Below, piece after piece: positions 1-8,434 of a DNA stretch of 64,000 nt (position 1 is the first letter of the stretch; the number at the start of each line of letters is the position of its first letter). The notes below the pieces were generated by a model that was not told the origin of the DNA, searched no databases, and was given only the letters and a program-made list of their open reading frames with translations. Position numbers and translations under genes: made by a program. The stretch lies in assembly GCF_003837805.1 (NCBI RefSeq), contig NZ_RQIT01000007.1, positions 124,001-188,000 of the forward strand, written 5' to 3'. The DNA comes from Bradyrhizobium sp. RP6. GTDB taxonomy: Bacteria; Pseudomonadota; Alphaproteobacteria; Rhizobiales; Xanthobacteraceae.

Positions 1-450
1 GTCTCGGAGGCGCTCAACGTGCTTCTGGCCGACGCGTTCGCGCTTTATCTCAAGACCAAGAATTTCCACTGGCACATCAGCGGGCGCCATTTCCGAGATT
101 ACCATCTCCTGCTCGACGAGCAATCCGACCAGATCTTCGCCACCACCGACCAGCTCGCCGAGCGCGTCCGCAAGATCGGCGGCACCACGCTGAAGTCGAT
201 CGGCCAGGTCGCAAAGCTCCAGACCATCAAGGACAACAACGAGGACTACGTCCCGCCGCGCGAGATGCTGCGCGAGCTGATGCAGGACAACAAGCACGTC
301 GCCGCCGCGATGCGCAAGGCGCACGAGGTCTGCGACGAGGCCGGTGACGTCGCCAGCGCCAGCATCCTCGAAAACTTCATCGACGAGACCGAGCGCCGCA
401 CCTGGTTCCTGTTCGAGGCGACCCGGCAGGAAGGTGCCAACGTGGCGTAG
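1..450 (+). CDS. dps: Dps-family DNA-protection ferritin (5' truncated by window edge)
   Basis: The reading frame is already open at base 1 and runs to TAG at 448-450, so the N-terminus lies outside the window. The 149 visible residues match the Dps/miniferritin fold: KNFHWHISG carries the ferroxidase histidine, and the helix with LLDEQSDQIF carries the acidic iron ligands. Dps proteins form dodecamers that oxidise and store iron and protect DNA in starvation and oxidative stress, in the cytoplasm. The tail ETERRTWFLFEATRQEG is typical of the last helix. The gene is followed by a palindromic repeat rather than by another gene on the same strand. Confidence 0.9.
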   Translation, partial: VSEALNVLLADAFALYLKTKNFHWHISGRHFRDYHLLLDEQSDQIFATTDQLAERVRKIGGTTLKSIGQVAKLQTIKDNNEDYVPPREMLRELMQDNKHVAAAMRKAHEVCDEAGDVASASILENFIDETERRTWFLFEATRQEGANVA

Positions 451-461
451 CAGGGATCCTG

Positions 462-542
462 AGGTGGATTAGCCGAAGGCGTAGCCCACCACGTGTGCCT
501 CGGCGGAACGGAAGAGGTGGATTACGCTTTGCTAATCCACCT
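462..542. repeat. Dispersed palindromic repeat (GGTGGATTA type)
   Basis: AGGTGGATTAGC at 462-473 is complementary to GCTAATCCACCT at 531-542, and a second AGGTGGATTA at 515-524 forms a tight hairpin with the same right arm. It lies between the converging ends of the dps and cupin genes, where it may also act as a transcription terminator. Elements of this kind are common between genes in Bradyrhizobium and relatives, as far as I recall. Confidence 0.6.
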
Positions 543-560
543 ACGGTACTGCGTTTGCGG

Positions 561-1082
561 CTACCGCCACAGCCGCATCAGTGCGCCATCCTTGCCCGTC
601 ACCGGATCCGCCGGCGGCAGCGCGACTTGCGGAATCGTCTTCAGCGCCCTGGCATGATTCTCCGGGGTCGCCCGCGTGATCTCCATCCTCGCGCCAGGCG
701 GGTAGGCGCCGATGATGCAGAAATCCTCGCTCGCCTGGATGCATTGATGCCCGGTGCCGGCCGGCAGGATCGCGACGTCGCCGGCCTTGATCCGAAGCTC
801 CTGGCCATGGTCGCCGCCGAAGCGAACGCGGGCATTGCCGCGCGCGACGCCGAGCGCTTCGTGCACCGTCGCGTGATAATGCAGGTAGTCGTAGACGCCG
901 TTGCGCCACGTCCCGCCCCAGCCGTTGCCTTCGAACAGGTCTTCGATGGTCTCTTCCGGATGCTTCGGATCGAGCTTCAACGCGCCCTGGTAGACCAGGA
1001 ACGGAAGGATGTTGTTCGGCACGAGGCCATCGTCTTCGAACACGATGGCGAGCGGCTCGGCATTGTCGCGGGCGACGGACAT
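561..1082 (-). CDS. Cupin-domain protein
   Basis: This is a 173-residue single-domain cupin. The first cupin box is visible as LHYHATVHEALGVARG around residues 67-82, and the second as GDVAILPAGTGHQC around residues 101-114. The histidines and glutamate are suitable for binding one metal ion. Start at MSVARDN was chosen because the family-like sequence begins there, although the frame is open further upstream. The substrate is unknown. The gene is monocistronic and divergent from the small gene at 1228. Cupins of this length in alphaproteobacteria are mostly uncharacterised. Confidence 0.75.
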   Translation of the reverse strand: MSVARDNAEPLAIVFEDDGLVPNNILPFLVYQGALKLDPKHPEETIEDLFEGNGWGGTWRNGVYDYLHYHATVHEALGVARGNARVRFGGDHGQELRIKAGDVAILPAGTGHQCIQASEDFCIIGAYPPGARMEITRATPENHARALKTIPQVALPPADPVTGKDGALMRLWR

Positions 1083-1227
1083 GGGGGCTCCCACTGGCAA
1101 CGGACCGGAATCAAGAGGGCACAGGCCCTCTTGTTCCGCACGACACTCCATACGTCGGCTTGACCGAGATCAAGGCGCCGGCGGCCAATGGCGGGCACGC
1201 AGATCGAAGCGAAGGAGGGGGAACGCC

Positions 1228-1443
1228 ATGTACGCATCCGACGTTGCGCAGCGTCATTTTTCGGCCGCCGTCGACGAGGCGGAGACAGCGGGCCTGGGGC
1301 ACGAAGCCGTCTGCCGGGCATTGCTCAATTTGGTGGTTTCGAAATATCTGGAAACGAGGTCGGTCGCCGACATCCAGGCGGAACTGCGCTTCATCGCCGA
1401 GAACTGCGATCCCGACACCGACTTCATGTTCATGCGTCCATGA
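1228..1443 (+). CDS. Small conserved-looking hypothetical protein (71 aa)
   Basis: An excellent ribosome binding site (GAAGGAGGGG at 1211-1220) precedes ATG at 1228. The 71-residue product starts MYASDVAQRH and looks all-helical, with an acidic C-terminus ending DTDFMFMRP. I do not recognise a named family. It lies between the divergent cupin gene and the convergent carA. Coding is supported by the ribosome binding site and balanced composition; no function can be proposed. Confidence 0.6.
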   Translation: MYASDVAQRHFSAAVDEAETAGLGHEAVCRALLNLVVSKYLETRSVADIQAELRFIAENCDPDTDFMFMRP

Positions 1444-1489
1444 CGGAGCCGGGCCCCGACGGACTCTTCCGCCGGGTGGTGTTGTCGCC

Positions 1490-2680
1490 TTACGCGCTCT
1501 TCCTCTGCCGCATCAGGTCGGCGAAGCGCTTGAACAGATAGTGCGAGTCGCGTGGGCCCGGTGAGGCCTCGGGATGGTACTGCACCGAGAACACCGGCTT
1601 GCCATCGAGCTGGATGCCGCAATTGGAGCCGTCGAACAGCGAGATGTGGGTCTGCGTCGCGCCTTTCGGCAGCGTCGTCTCGTCGACGGCAAAACCGTGA
1701 TTCATCGAGGTGATCTCGACCTTGCCGGTGGTCTCGTCCTTGACGGGATGATTGGCGCCGTGATGGCCCTGGTGCATCTTCTTCGTCTTGGCGCCGACGG
1801 CGAGGCCCAGCATCTGGTGGCCAAGGCAGATCCCGAAGGTCGGCGTGCCCGACTTGATCACGTCCCGGATCACAGGCACGGCATATTTGCCGGTCGCAGC
1901 CGGATCGCCAGGGCCGTTGGACAGGAACACGCCATCCGGCTTCATTGCCAGAATGTCTTCGGCTGAAGTCGTCGCCGGCACCACCGTCACCTTGCAGCCG
2001 ACGCCGGCGAGCAGACGCAAAATGTTGCGCTTGATGCCGTAGTCGATGGCGACGACGTTGAATTCCGGCTTCTCCTGCCGGCCGAAGCCTTTGTCCCACA
2101 GCCACGGCGTCTCGTCCCAGGTGAAGCGCTGGCCGGAGGTGACCAGCGGCACGAGGTCCATGCCCTCGAGGCCCGGCCATTCGCGCGCTTCTTCCTTCAG
2201 GCCATGCAGATCGAACTCGCCGGTCCTGGAATGCGCGATCACGGCGTTGGGCATGCCCTTGGAGCGGATCAGCGCGGTCAGCGCGCGGGTGTCGATGCCG
2301 GAGAGGCCGATGATGCCCCGCGCTTTCAGCCAGGCGTCGAGATGCCTGGTGGCGCGATAGTTCGAGGGATCGGTGATCGCGGTGCGCAGGATCACGCCGC
2401 GCGCGCCCGGCGTCGCCGCCATGTTCACCGTTTCGATGTCGTCCTCGTTGGTGCCGACATTGCCGATATGCGGGAAGGTGAAGGTAATGAGCTGTCCGGC
2501 ATAGGACGGATCGGTGAGGATCTCTTCATAGCCGGTCATCGCCGTGTTGAAGCAGACTTCACCGACGGCGTGGCCTTCTGCGCCGAGACCGAAGCCCTCG
2601 AGCACCGTGCCGTCCGCAAGCACGAGGAGCGCGGTCGGTTTGTGGTCCGGCCAGGCAGGATCGTTGTCATGTTGTGTCAT
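1490..2680 (-). CDS. carA: Carbamoyl-phosphate synthase, small (glutaminase) subunit
   Basis: The 396-residue protein has the normal length for CarA. The N-terminal half is the CPSase small-chain domain ([18 protein letters not shown] onward). The C-terminal half is a class I glutamine amidotransferase with nucleophile C285 in GICLGHQ and the catalytic pair H369/E371 in HPEASPGP. It hydrolyses glutamine and passes ammonia to CarB for carbamoyl phosphate used in arginine and pyrimidine synthesis, in the cytoplasm. carB is not in the window. The gene stands alone, divergent from the hydrolase at 2827 across a 146-base gap. Confidence 0.97.
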   Translation of the reverse strand: MTQHDNDPAWPDHKPTALLVLADGTVLEGFGLGAEGHAVGEVCFNTAMTGYEEILTDPSYAGQLITFTFPHIGNVGTNEDDIETVNMAATPGARGVILRTAITDPSNYRATRHLDAWLKARGIIGLSGIDTRALTALIRSKGMPNAVIAHSRTGEFDLHGLKEEAREWPGLEGMDLVPLVTSGQRFTWDETPWLWDKGFGRQEKPEFNVVAIDYGIKRNILRLLAGVGCKVTVVPATTSAEDILAMKPDGVFLSNGPGDPAATGKYAVPVIRDVIKSGTPTFGICLGHQMLGLAVGAKTKKMHQGHHGANHPVKDETTGKVEITSMNHGFAVDETTLPKGATQTHISLFDGSNCGIQLDGKPVFSVQYHPEASPGPRDSHYLFKRFADLMRQRKSA

Positions 2681-2754
2681 GAGCCCGCTTCATAGTCCCC
2701 ACAGGCGCCGCCGTCAAAGCGGAGAATGGCCGATTCACATGCGTTTTTGCATAT

Positions 2755-2783
2755 TTGACAGCCCGTCTCGGGCACTTAAGCTC
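2755..2783 (+). promoter_or_regulatory. Possible sigma-70 promoter upstream of the hydrolase gene
   Basis: TTGACA at 2755-2760 is followed, after 17 bases, by a weak -10-like AAGCTC (2778-2783). The spacer contains the small palindrome GCCCGtctCGGGC. It lies 44 bases ahead of the start at 2827. Only the -35 element is convincing. Confidence 0.3.
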
Positions 2784-2826
2784 AGGCGCACAATTTCCGG
2801 CAATTTCCTGGGCTTGCGAGGCAATA

Positions 2827-3555
2827 ATGGACCAGACCACCCCGATTCTGCTGGTTCCGGGGCTGGCCTCCTCGGCCCGGATCTACGCTCCGGTGCTTCC
2901 GGCGTTATGGCGGTTTGGCCCCGTGATGATTGCCAACCACATCCGCGACGACAGCATCGCGGCGATCGCCCGCCGCATCCTCGCCGAGGCGCCGCCGCGC
3001 TTTGCTCTCGCCGGCCATTCCATGGGCGGCTACATTGCCTTCGAGATCATGCGCCAGGCGGGCGAGCGCGTGACCAAGCTCGCGCTGATCAACACGCAGG
3101 CCCGGCCCGACACGCCGGAGGCGACCGCGCGCCGATATGCCCAGATGGAGCGCGTCAGGCGCGGCGAGCTCCGTGCCGTCCGCGAGGAGAGTTTTCCGGA
3201 GCTCGTGCATTCGTCGCGGCGCGATGACGCCGATATTCTCGCGCTCGTGCATGCGCAGGGCGAGGACGTCGGCGTCGAAGGCTATCTGCGGCAGCAGACC
3301 GCGATCATCGCACGGGTGGATTCGCGCCCGACGCTGGCGGCGATCGCATGCCCGACGCTGGTGCTGACGGGCGATACCGACAACACCATCCCGAACGCCT
3401 TCTCGAAGGAAATGGCCGAGGGCATCGCCGGCGCGAGGCTTGTGATCCTCGATCACTGCGGGCACCTGCCGCAAGCCGAACAGCCGCAAGCGACAGTGCG
3501 GGCGCTCGCGGAATGGCTCGGAACCGAGGTTGTCTCAAGGGCGCGAACGGCCTAG
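2827..3555 (+). CDS. Alpha/beta-hydrolase
   Basis: The 242-residue protein has the alpha/beta-hydrolase fold. Visible elements are the oxyanion-loop strand LLVPGLASSA near residue 8, the nucleophile elbow GHSMGG with S65, the acid strand LTGDTDNTIP, and the catalytic histidine in DHCGHLPQAEQP. The start ATG at 2827 gives the usual short N-terminus (MDQTTPILLVPGL); longer upstream frames add sequence unlike the family. The substrate cannot be told from sequence. The next gene starts 33 bases later, so co-transcription with the YqeY-type gene is possible. Confidence 0.85.
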   Translation: MDQTTPILLVPGLASSARIYAPVLPALWRFGPVMIANHIRDDSIAAIARRILAEAPPRFALAGHSMGGYIAFEIMRQAGERVTKLALINTQARPDTPEATARRYAQMERVRRGELRAVREESFPELVHSSRRDDADILALVHAQGEDVGVEGYLRQQTAIIARVDSRPTLAAIACPTLVLTGDTDNTIPNAFSKEMAEGIAGARLVILDHCGHLPQAEQPQATVRALAEWLGTEVVSRARTA

Positions 3556-3588
3556 ATCAGGCGTCGGATATTCGAAGGGATCACGATC

Positions 3589-4044
3589 ATGCTGCGCGAC
3601 GACATCAACAATGCGGTCAAGGAGGCCATGAAGGCCAAGGACGAGCGCAAGCTGTCCACGCTGCGCATGGTCAACTCGACCATCAAGAACGCCGACATCG
3701 ATGCCCGCGGCAGCGGCAAGCCGCCGCTGTCGGACGCCGACATCCTCGCGGTGCTGCAGAAGATGATCAAGCAGCGCCAGGAGGCGGTCGAGCTCTACGA
3801 CAAGGGCGGCCGCGCCGAGCTTGCCGCGCAGGAGCGCGAGGAGATCGCGGTGATCTCGGCCTACCTGCCGAAGCAGATGTCGGAGGATGACGTGAAGAAG
3901 GCGATTGCGGACGCGATCGCTGAGACCGGCGCTAGCGGCATGAAGGACATGGGCAAGGTGATCGCCGTGCTGCGCGCGAAGTATGCGGGACAGATGGATT
4001 TCGGCAAGGCGAGCGGCTTGGTGAAGGCTGCGCTGTCGGGCTAA
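3589..4044 (+). CDS. GatB/YqeY-domain protein
   Basis: The 151-residue protein matches the YqeY family over its whole length (MLRDDINNAVKEAMKAKDE at the N-terminus, then the EEIAVISAYLPKQMSEDDV hinge and GASGMKDMGKVIAVL). The C-terminal helical bundle resembles the tRNA-binding tail of GatB/GatE. YqeY proteins are thought to act on or near tRNA, but no reaction is established. In alphaproteobacteria yqeY often lies near dnaG and rpoD; here those genes are 12 kb away. Confidence 0.88.
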   Translation: MLRDDINNAVKEAMKAKDERKLSTLRMVNSTIKNADIDARGSGKPPLSDADILAVLQKMIKQRQEAVELYDKGGRAELAAQEREEIAVISAYLPKQMSEDDVKKAIADAIAETGASGMKDMGKVIAVLRAKYAGQMDFGKASGLVKAALSG

Positions 4045-4047
4045 GTC

Positions 4048-4166
4048 GTCATTCCGGGGCACGCGTAGCGTGAACCCGGCCATCGCGCTGCTGAGTCCGT
4101 TGCTTGATGGATTCTCAGATGCGCAACTGTGCATCATAGCTCGCGCTACGCGCGCCCCGGAATGAC
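4048..4166. repeat. Dispersed palindromic repeat, family A (full copy)
   Basis: Ends GTCATTCCGGGGC and GCCCCGGAATGAC are inverted. The interior contains GATGGATTCTCAGATGCGCAA and CATCATAGCTCGCGCTACGCG. Other copies are at 27877-27995 (full) and 11691-11753 (right half). It fills the gap between the YqeY-type gene and the epoxide hydrolase. Confidence 0.75.
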
Positions 4167-4189
4167 AAGAAGAACAAGGGAGGCAACCG

Positions 4190-5326
4190 ATGAGCGCCGT
4201 CAAACCGTTCCGCATCGCCATCGGCGACGACGTCCTCTCCGATCTCAGGTCACGCCTCGTCCGCACGCGCTGGCCGGATGCCGAGCTCGTCGACGACTGG
4301 AGCCAGGGCGCGCCGCTACAGTGGATCCAGGAGATCTGCACCTATTGGGCCAACGATTACGACTGGCGGGCCCGAGAGGCAAAACTCAATCGCTTCGAGC
4401 AGTTCACCACCGAGATCGACGGGCTCGACATCCACTTCCTCCATGTGCGTTCGAAGGCGCCGTCCGCGCTGCCGCTGATCATCACCCATGGCTGGCCGGG
4501 ATCGATCGTCGAATTCCAGAAGGTGATCGCGCCATTGGTCGATCCCGCCGCGCATGGCGGCAATCCCGCTGATGCGTTTCACGTCGTCTGTCCCTCGCTG
4601 CCGGGCTTCGGCTTCTCGGCCAAGCCAAAGACCACCGGCTGGGGTGTCGATCGCATCGCCGCGACCTGGGCCAAGCTGATGGACCGGCTCGGCTATGCGC
4701 GCTACGGCGCGCAAGGTGGCGATTGGGGCTCGGCGGTGACGACCTCGCTCGGGGCGCAGGACGCCGAGCATTGCGCCGGCATTCACATCACGCTCGCCTT
4801 CAATGCGGCGCCCAAGCTCGAGGGCGAGCCGACGGCTGAGGAGAAGCGCGCTCTCACCGGCCTCAAGCACTATGTCGATCTCGACTCCGGCTATTCCAAG
4901 CAGCAGTCGACGCGCCCGCAGACGCTCGGCTATGGCCTCACGGATTCACCGAGCGGGCAGGCGGCCTGGATCCTCGAAAAATTCTGGGCCTGGACCGATT
5001 GCAGCGGGCACCCCGAGAACATCTTCAGCAAGGACGAGCTGCTCGACAACGTCATGCTGTATTGGGCGACGCAGACGGCGACCTCCTCGGCGCGGCTCTA
5101 TTGGGAGAGTTTTGGCAAGCGCCGCACCACGCCGGTGGTGAAGGTGCCGACGGGCGTCGCGGTGTTTCCCAAGGAGATCGTCACGCCGGTGCGGCGCTGG
5201 ATGGAGCCGAACTTCCCGGACATCACCCACTGGAGCGAGATGGAGAAGGGCGGTCATTTCGCCGCCTTCGAGCAGCCGGAGCTGTTCGTGCGCGATGTCA
5301 GGAAGTTTTTCGCGACGGTGCGATAG
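4190..5326 (+). CDS. Epoxide hydrolase (microsomal type)
   Basis: The 378-residue protein has the epoxide-hydrolase N-terminal domain (residues 1-110, PFRIAIGDDVLSDLRSRL) followed by an alpha/beta-hydrolase core. The oxyanion motif HGWPGS, the nucleophile D178 in GGDWGS and the histidine in GGHFAAFEQPE are all present. Enzymes of this family open epoxides to diols through an aspartyl ester. The family's usual length is about 380-400. A ribosome binding site, GGGAGG, precedes the ATG. It is flanked by dispersed repeats on both sides, so it is probably monocistronic. Confidence 0.9.
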   Translation: MSAVKPFRIAIGDDVLSDLRSRLVRTRWPDAELVDDWSQGAPLQWIQEICTYWANDYDWRAREAKLNRFEQFTTEIDGLDIHFLHVRSKAPSALPLIITHGWPGSIVEFQKVIAPLVDPAAHGGNPADAFHVVCPSLPGFGFSAKPKTTGWGVDRIAATWAKLMDRLGYARYGAQGGDWGSAVTTSLGAQDAEHCAGIHITLAFNAAPKLEGEPTAEEKRALTGLKHYVDLDSGYSKQQSTRPQTLGYGLTDSPSGQAAWILEKFWAWTDCSGHPENIFSKDELLDNVMLYWATQTATSSARLYWESFGKRRTTPVVKVPTGVAVFPKEIVTPVRRWMEPNFPDITHWSEMEKGGHFAAFEQPELFVRDVRKFFATVR

Positions 5327-5334
5327 CTCCTGCC

Positions 5335-5423
5335 GTCATGCCGGGCTTGTCCCTGCCATCCACGGCCCTAGAATGTCGCCAAAGCAAGAAGACGTGGATG
5401 GCCGGGACGAGCCCGGCCATGAC
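5335..5423. repeat. Dispersed palindromic repeat, family B
   Basis: GTCATGCCGGGCTTGTCCC at the left end is matched by the inverted GGGACGAGCCCGGCCATGAC at the right end, with CCATCCACG/CGTGGATGG as an inner pair. It lies between two genes on the same strand. Confidence 0.7.
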
Positions 5424-5449
5424 GTTCCCTCCAGGAAGCGCCTGCAGCC

Positions 5450-7060
5450 ATGCTCACCGAAGCCGCAACCTACGACGAACTCTACCGCGATTTTCGCTGG
5501 GACATCCCCGCGCGCTTCAACATTGCGGAAGCGTGCTGTGATCGCCATGCCGACGGCACCGGTCGCCTCGCGCTGATCTATGTCGACGAGAACGGGGCGA
5601 CCAGCCGCACCTCCTTCGACGAGGTCGCCGAGATGTCGCGCCGCTTCGCCAATGTGCTGAAGGCGGACGGGCTTTCCCGTGGCGACCGCGTCGCGGTGTT
5701 TCTGTCGCAGTCCCGGGAATTGCCGATCGCGCATATGGCGGCGTTCCGCTCCGGGACGATCTCGATCCCGTTGTTCGCGCTGTTCGGAGAGGACGCGCTG
5801 GAATTCCGCCTGTCGAATTCGGAGGCGAAGGCCATCGTCACCGACGAAGGCGGCTGGGAGAAGCTCGCAAAAATTCGCGATCGTTTGCCCGACCTGAAGA
5901 CGATCTATGTGGTCGGTGGGCGCGCGCCGGCGGGAACGACGTCGTTCTGGGACGCGGTGAAGGCCGCGTCGGCCGACTTCGCGCGGGTCGACACCTCGTG
6001 CGATGATCCCGCGCTGATCATCTACACCTCGGGCACAACGGGCAATCCGAAGGGGGCGCTGCATGCGCACCGCGTCGTGCTCGGTCATCTACCGAACGTG
6101 GAGATGTGTCACAACTTCCTGCCGCGCCCCGGCGATCTCATGTGGACGCCGGCGGACTGGGCCTGGATCGGCGGGCTCATCAACGGCCTGTTCGCGTTCT
6201 GGTATCACGGCATTCCCCTCGTCGGTCACCGCGCACGCAAATTCGAGCCGCAGGCGGCGATGCAGATGATGGCCGATCTTTCCGTGCGCAACGTCTTCCT
6301 GCCGCCGACCGCGCTGAAGCTGATGCGGCAGGCCGGAGTGAAGCATCCCGGCGTCAAGCTGCGCAGCATCTTCACCGGCGGCGAGTCGCTGGGCGGCGAA
6401 CTGCTCGGCTGGGTGCGCGAAACCTTCGGCATCGACGCGCACGAAGTGTTCGGCCAGACCGAGTGCAATCTCGTGATCGGCAGCAACTCGAACTTGTTTC
6501 CGATCCGCCCCGGTTCGATGGGCAAGGCGACGCCGGGCTTTGATGTCCGCATCGTCAACGACATGGGCGAGGAATTGCCGCGGGGACAGCGCGGCCTCAT
6601 CGGCGTGCGCCAGCCATGCCCCGTCACCATGCTCGAATATTGGCGCAATCCGGAGGCGACGGCGAAGAAATATGCCGGCGAGTTCCTGTTGACCGGCGAT
6701 CTCGGCGTGCAGGACGAGGACGGCTATTTCTGGTACGTCAGTCGTGAGGACGACGTCATCACCACCGCCGGCTATCGCGTCGGGCCGTCCGAGATCGAGC
6801 ACACGCTGATGAAGCATCCGTCGGTGGCGATGGCAGCCGTCGTCGGCATCCCCGATCCGATCCGAACAGAGTCCATCAAGGCCTGGATCGTGCTGCGGCC
6901 CGGATTTGCCGGCAGCGATGCGCTGGCGCGCGAGATCCAGGAGTTCGTCAAGGTGCAGCTCGCAGCCCACGAATATCCGCGCTTCGTCGAGTTTGCCGAG
7001 ACGCTGCCGATGACGGCGACGGGCAAGGTGCTGCGGCGCGAGCTGCGGGCGAGAGGCTAG
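5450..7060 (+). CDS. AMP-forming acyl-CoA synthetase
   Basis: The 536-residue protein is an ANL-superfamily acyl-CoA synthetase. The phosphate loop IIYTSGTTGNPKG lies at about residues 190-202, the adenine motif FGQTECN near 336, the hinge SREDDVITTAGYRVGP near 430, and the catalytic lysine K526 in TATGKVLRREL. It should activate a carboxylic acid via an acyl-AMP intermediate to its CoA thioester. The sequence resembles acetyl/medium-chain synthetases, but the acid cannot be named. The MarR-family gene begins 9 bases after the stop, suggesting that the regulator controls acid degradation. Confidence 0.9.
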   Translation: MLTEAATYDELYRDFRWDIPARFNIAEACCDRHADGTGRLALIYVDENGATSRTSFDEVAEMSRRFANVLKADGLSRGDRVAVFLSQSRELPIAHMAAFRSGTISIPLFALFGEDALEFRLSNSEAKAIVTDEGGWEKLAKIRDRLPDLKTIYVVGGRAPAGTTSFWDAVKAASADFARVDTSCDDPALIIYTSGTTGNPKGALHAHRVVLGHLPNVEMCHNFLPRPGDLMWTPADWAWIGGLINGLFAFWYHGIPLVGHRARKFEPQAAMQMMADLSVRNVFLPPTALKLMRQAGVKHPGVKLRSIFTGGESLGGELLGWVRETFGIDAHEVFGQTECNLVIGSNSNLFPIRPGSMGKATPGFDVRIVNDMGEELPRGQRGLIGVRQPCPVTMLEYWRNPEATAKKYAGEFLLTGDLGVQDEDGYFWYVSREDDVITTAGYRVGPSEIEHTLMKHPSVAMAAVVGIPDPIRTESIKAWIVLRPGFAGSDALAREIQEFVKVQLAAHEYPRFVEFAETLPMTATGKVLRRELRARG

Positions 7061-7069
7061 CTTCCTGCA

Positions 7070-7537
7070 ATGGCAAAGGCGCCTCAAGCCGCGGGACTCC
7101 ACCGCGCCTCACTGACCAAGCTGCACGATCTGGATGCGGCGCTCGAGCTCATGTATTACGGCTGGCGTGGGATGACGCTGGAGGCCGACGCATATCTTGC
7201 GAAGCAGGGTCTTTCGCGTCCGCACCATCGTATCCTCTACGTGGTGGCGCGCCGGCCCGACATCGCGATCGGCGCGCTGATCGAGATCCTCGGCATTTCC
7301 AAGCAAGCCCTCAACCGGCCGCTCAATCTGCTGGTGGAGCGCAAGCTCCTGACGTCGAAGCGTTCGCCCGAGCAGCACCGCTCGAAATTGCTGCGCCTGA
7401 CGGAAACGGGGCGGCGCATCGAGCAGCGGGCCTCCGACCACGAGCGCAAGGTGCTGCGCGAGGCGTTCGATCGCGTCGGGGCGTCGGGTGCGGCCGGGTG
7501 GATGGGCGTGATGGAGGCGATCGCCGACAACAACTGA
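7070..7537 (+). CDS. MarR-family transcriptional regulator
   Basis: The 155-residue protein has the MarR winged helix-turn-helix: DIAIGALIEILGISKQALNRPLNLLVERKLL, then the wing SPEQHRSKLLRLTETGRR. MarR proteins bind DNA as dimers and are usually released by aromatic or acyl-CoA ligands. It starts 9 bases after the acyl-CoA synthetase gene and is probably co-transcribed. A near-perfect palindrome just downstream (7550-7564) is a candidate operator for it, placed to control the next gene. Confidence 0.88.
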   Translation: MAKAPQAAGLHRASLTKLHDLDAALELMYYGWRGMTLEADAYLAKQGLSRPHHRILYVVARRPDIAIGALIEILGISKQALNRPLNLLVERKLLTSKRSPEQHRSKLLRLTETGRRIEQRASDHERKVLREAFDRVGASGAAGWMGVMEAIADNN

Positions 7538-7549
7538 CGGAATCCTCAA

Positions 7550-7564
7550 GTCAACGTAGTTGAC
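7550..7564. promoter_or_regulatory. Palindromic candidate operator (GTCAACGTAGTTGAC)
   Basis: GTCAAC-GTA-GTTGAC is a perfect 6-base inverted repeat with a 3-base spacer, of a size typical for MarR-family operators. It lies between the MarR gene stop and the start at 7619. Use as an operator is inferred. Confidence 0.5.
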
Positions 7565-7618
7565 ATGAGGCGCGGGCTTTGCCACCCTCCCTGCCACGAG
7601 CCAGGGAGGATCCGTGCC

Positions 7619-7987
7619 ATGAGCGGACAGGCAATGAACCGCGCGACCGCGGAAGGCTTTGTTGCGGCGTGGTGTTCGAATTGGCGCAGGGTCGACATCG
7701 ACGCTGTCGTCGCGCATTTCACCGACGATGCGCAGATGCGCAGTCCTCTCGCTCTCACGCTGACGGGGTCTCCTGTCGTCAACGGCGCCGAGAGCATCCG
7801 TGCCTACTGGCGGAAGGCCTATGGCCACGTCGAGCACGCGGACCTGAACATCCTGAGCTGGAGCTGGGACGAGGCGATCGCGCGCCTGACGGTGTGGTGG
7901 CAGCTGGGCGATACGCGCGCCAGCGAATGCATGGATTTCGATGATGCTGGCCGCGTCGTGCGCAGCGAAGCCTTCTATGGAAAATGA
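7619..7987 (+). CDS. SnoaL/NTF2-like protein
   Basis: The 122-residue protein has the cone-shaped NTF2/SnoaL fold pattern: an N-terminal helix FVAAWCSNWRRVDIDAVVAHF, then the strand TDDAQMRSPLA and later strands ending DDAGRVVRSEAFYGK. Members are small hydrolases, isomerases or binding proteins. ATG at 7619 follows the ribosome binding site AGGGAGGA; the frame is open a little further upstream but that part runs through the palindromic operator. Its stop overlaps the next gene's start by 4 bases, so the two are translationally coupled. Confidence 0.8.
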   Translation: MSGQAMNRATAEGFVAAWCSNWRRVDIDAVVAHFTDDAQMRSPLALTLTGSPVVNGAESIRAYWRKAYGHVEHADLNILSWSWDEAIARLTVWWQLGDTRASECMDFDDAGRVVRSEAFYGK

Positions 7988-8433
7988 CGATGCGCCTTTC
8001 TGATTTCGTTCTGCTTCTCAACACTCTCTGGTTCGTCGGCGCTTTCATCCAGTTCAGTGTCGCGCAATCGAACACGTTGAAGATCCTGCTGCCGCGGGAA
8101 GAGCGCAGCAATCCGATCGCGCCGACCCTGGCGGCCAGCGTGGCGTTCCTGGGCGGGATGAATCTGCCGATCGGGCTCCTGTCGCTCTATCTTCTGGCCG
8201 TCCGCCCATCCTTCTTCCAGCCGAGCGAAGCGCAGCTCGCGCTGTTCCTGTTCTTCGCCGCCTGCCATTTCAGCCAGTTCGCCTATAACGTTCCGGTGCT
8301 GATGCGCGGAGGCCGCGTCGGAGTGGCCTACTGGCCGGTGCTGAAGGGCCCGATGCTCCGGATCTTTGTCATCGACGCGGCCCTGTTCGCGGCCAATCTC
8401 GGCGTGGCGCTCCAGCTCGCGATCGGCTCCTGA
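7984..8433 (+). CDS. Four-helix membrane protein of unknown function
   Basis: The 149-residue protein has about four hydrophobic segments, near residues 8-27, 48-68, 83-103 and 123-145. I do not recognise the family. It is translationally coupled to the SnoaL-like gene by the overlap ATGA, and both lie just behind the candidate MarR operator, so they may form one regulated unit. The downstream gene is convergent. Confidence 0.75.
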   Translation: MTMRLSDFVLLLNTLWFVGAFIQFSVAQSNTLKILLPREERSNPIAPTLAASVAFLGGMNLPIGLLSLYLLAVRPSFFQPSEAQLALFLFFAACHFSQFAYNVPVLMRGGRVGVAYWPVLKGPMLRIFVIDAALFAANLGVALQLAIGS

Positions 8434-8434
8434 T

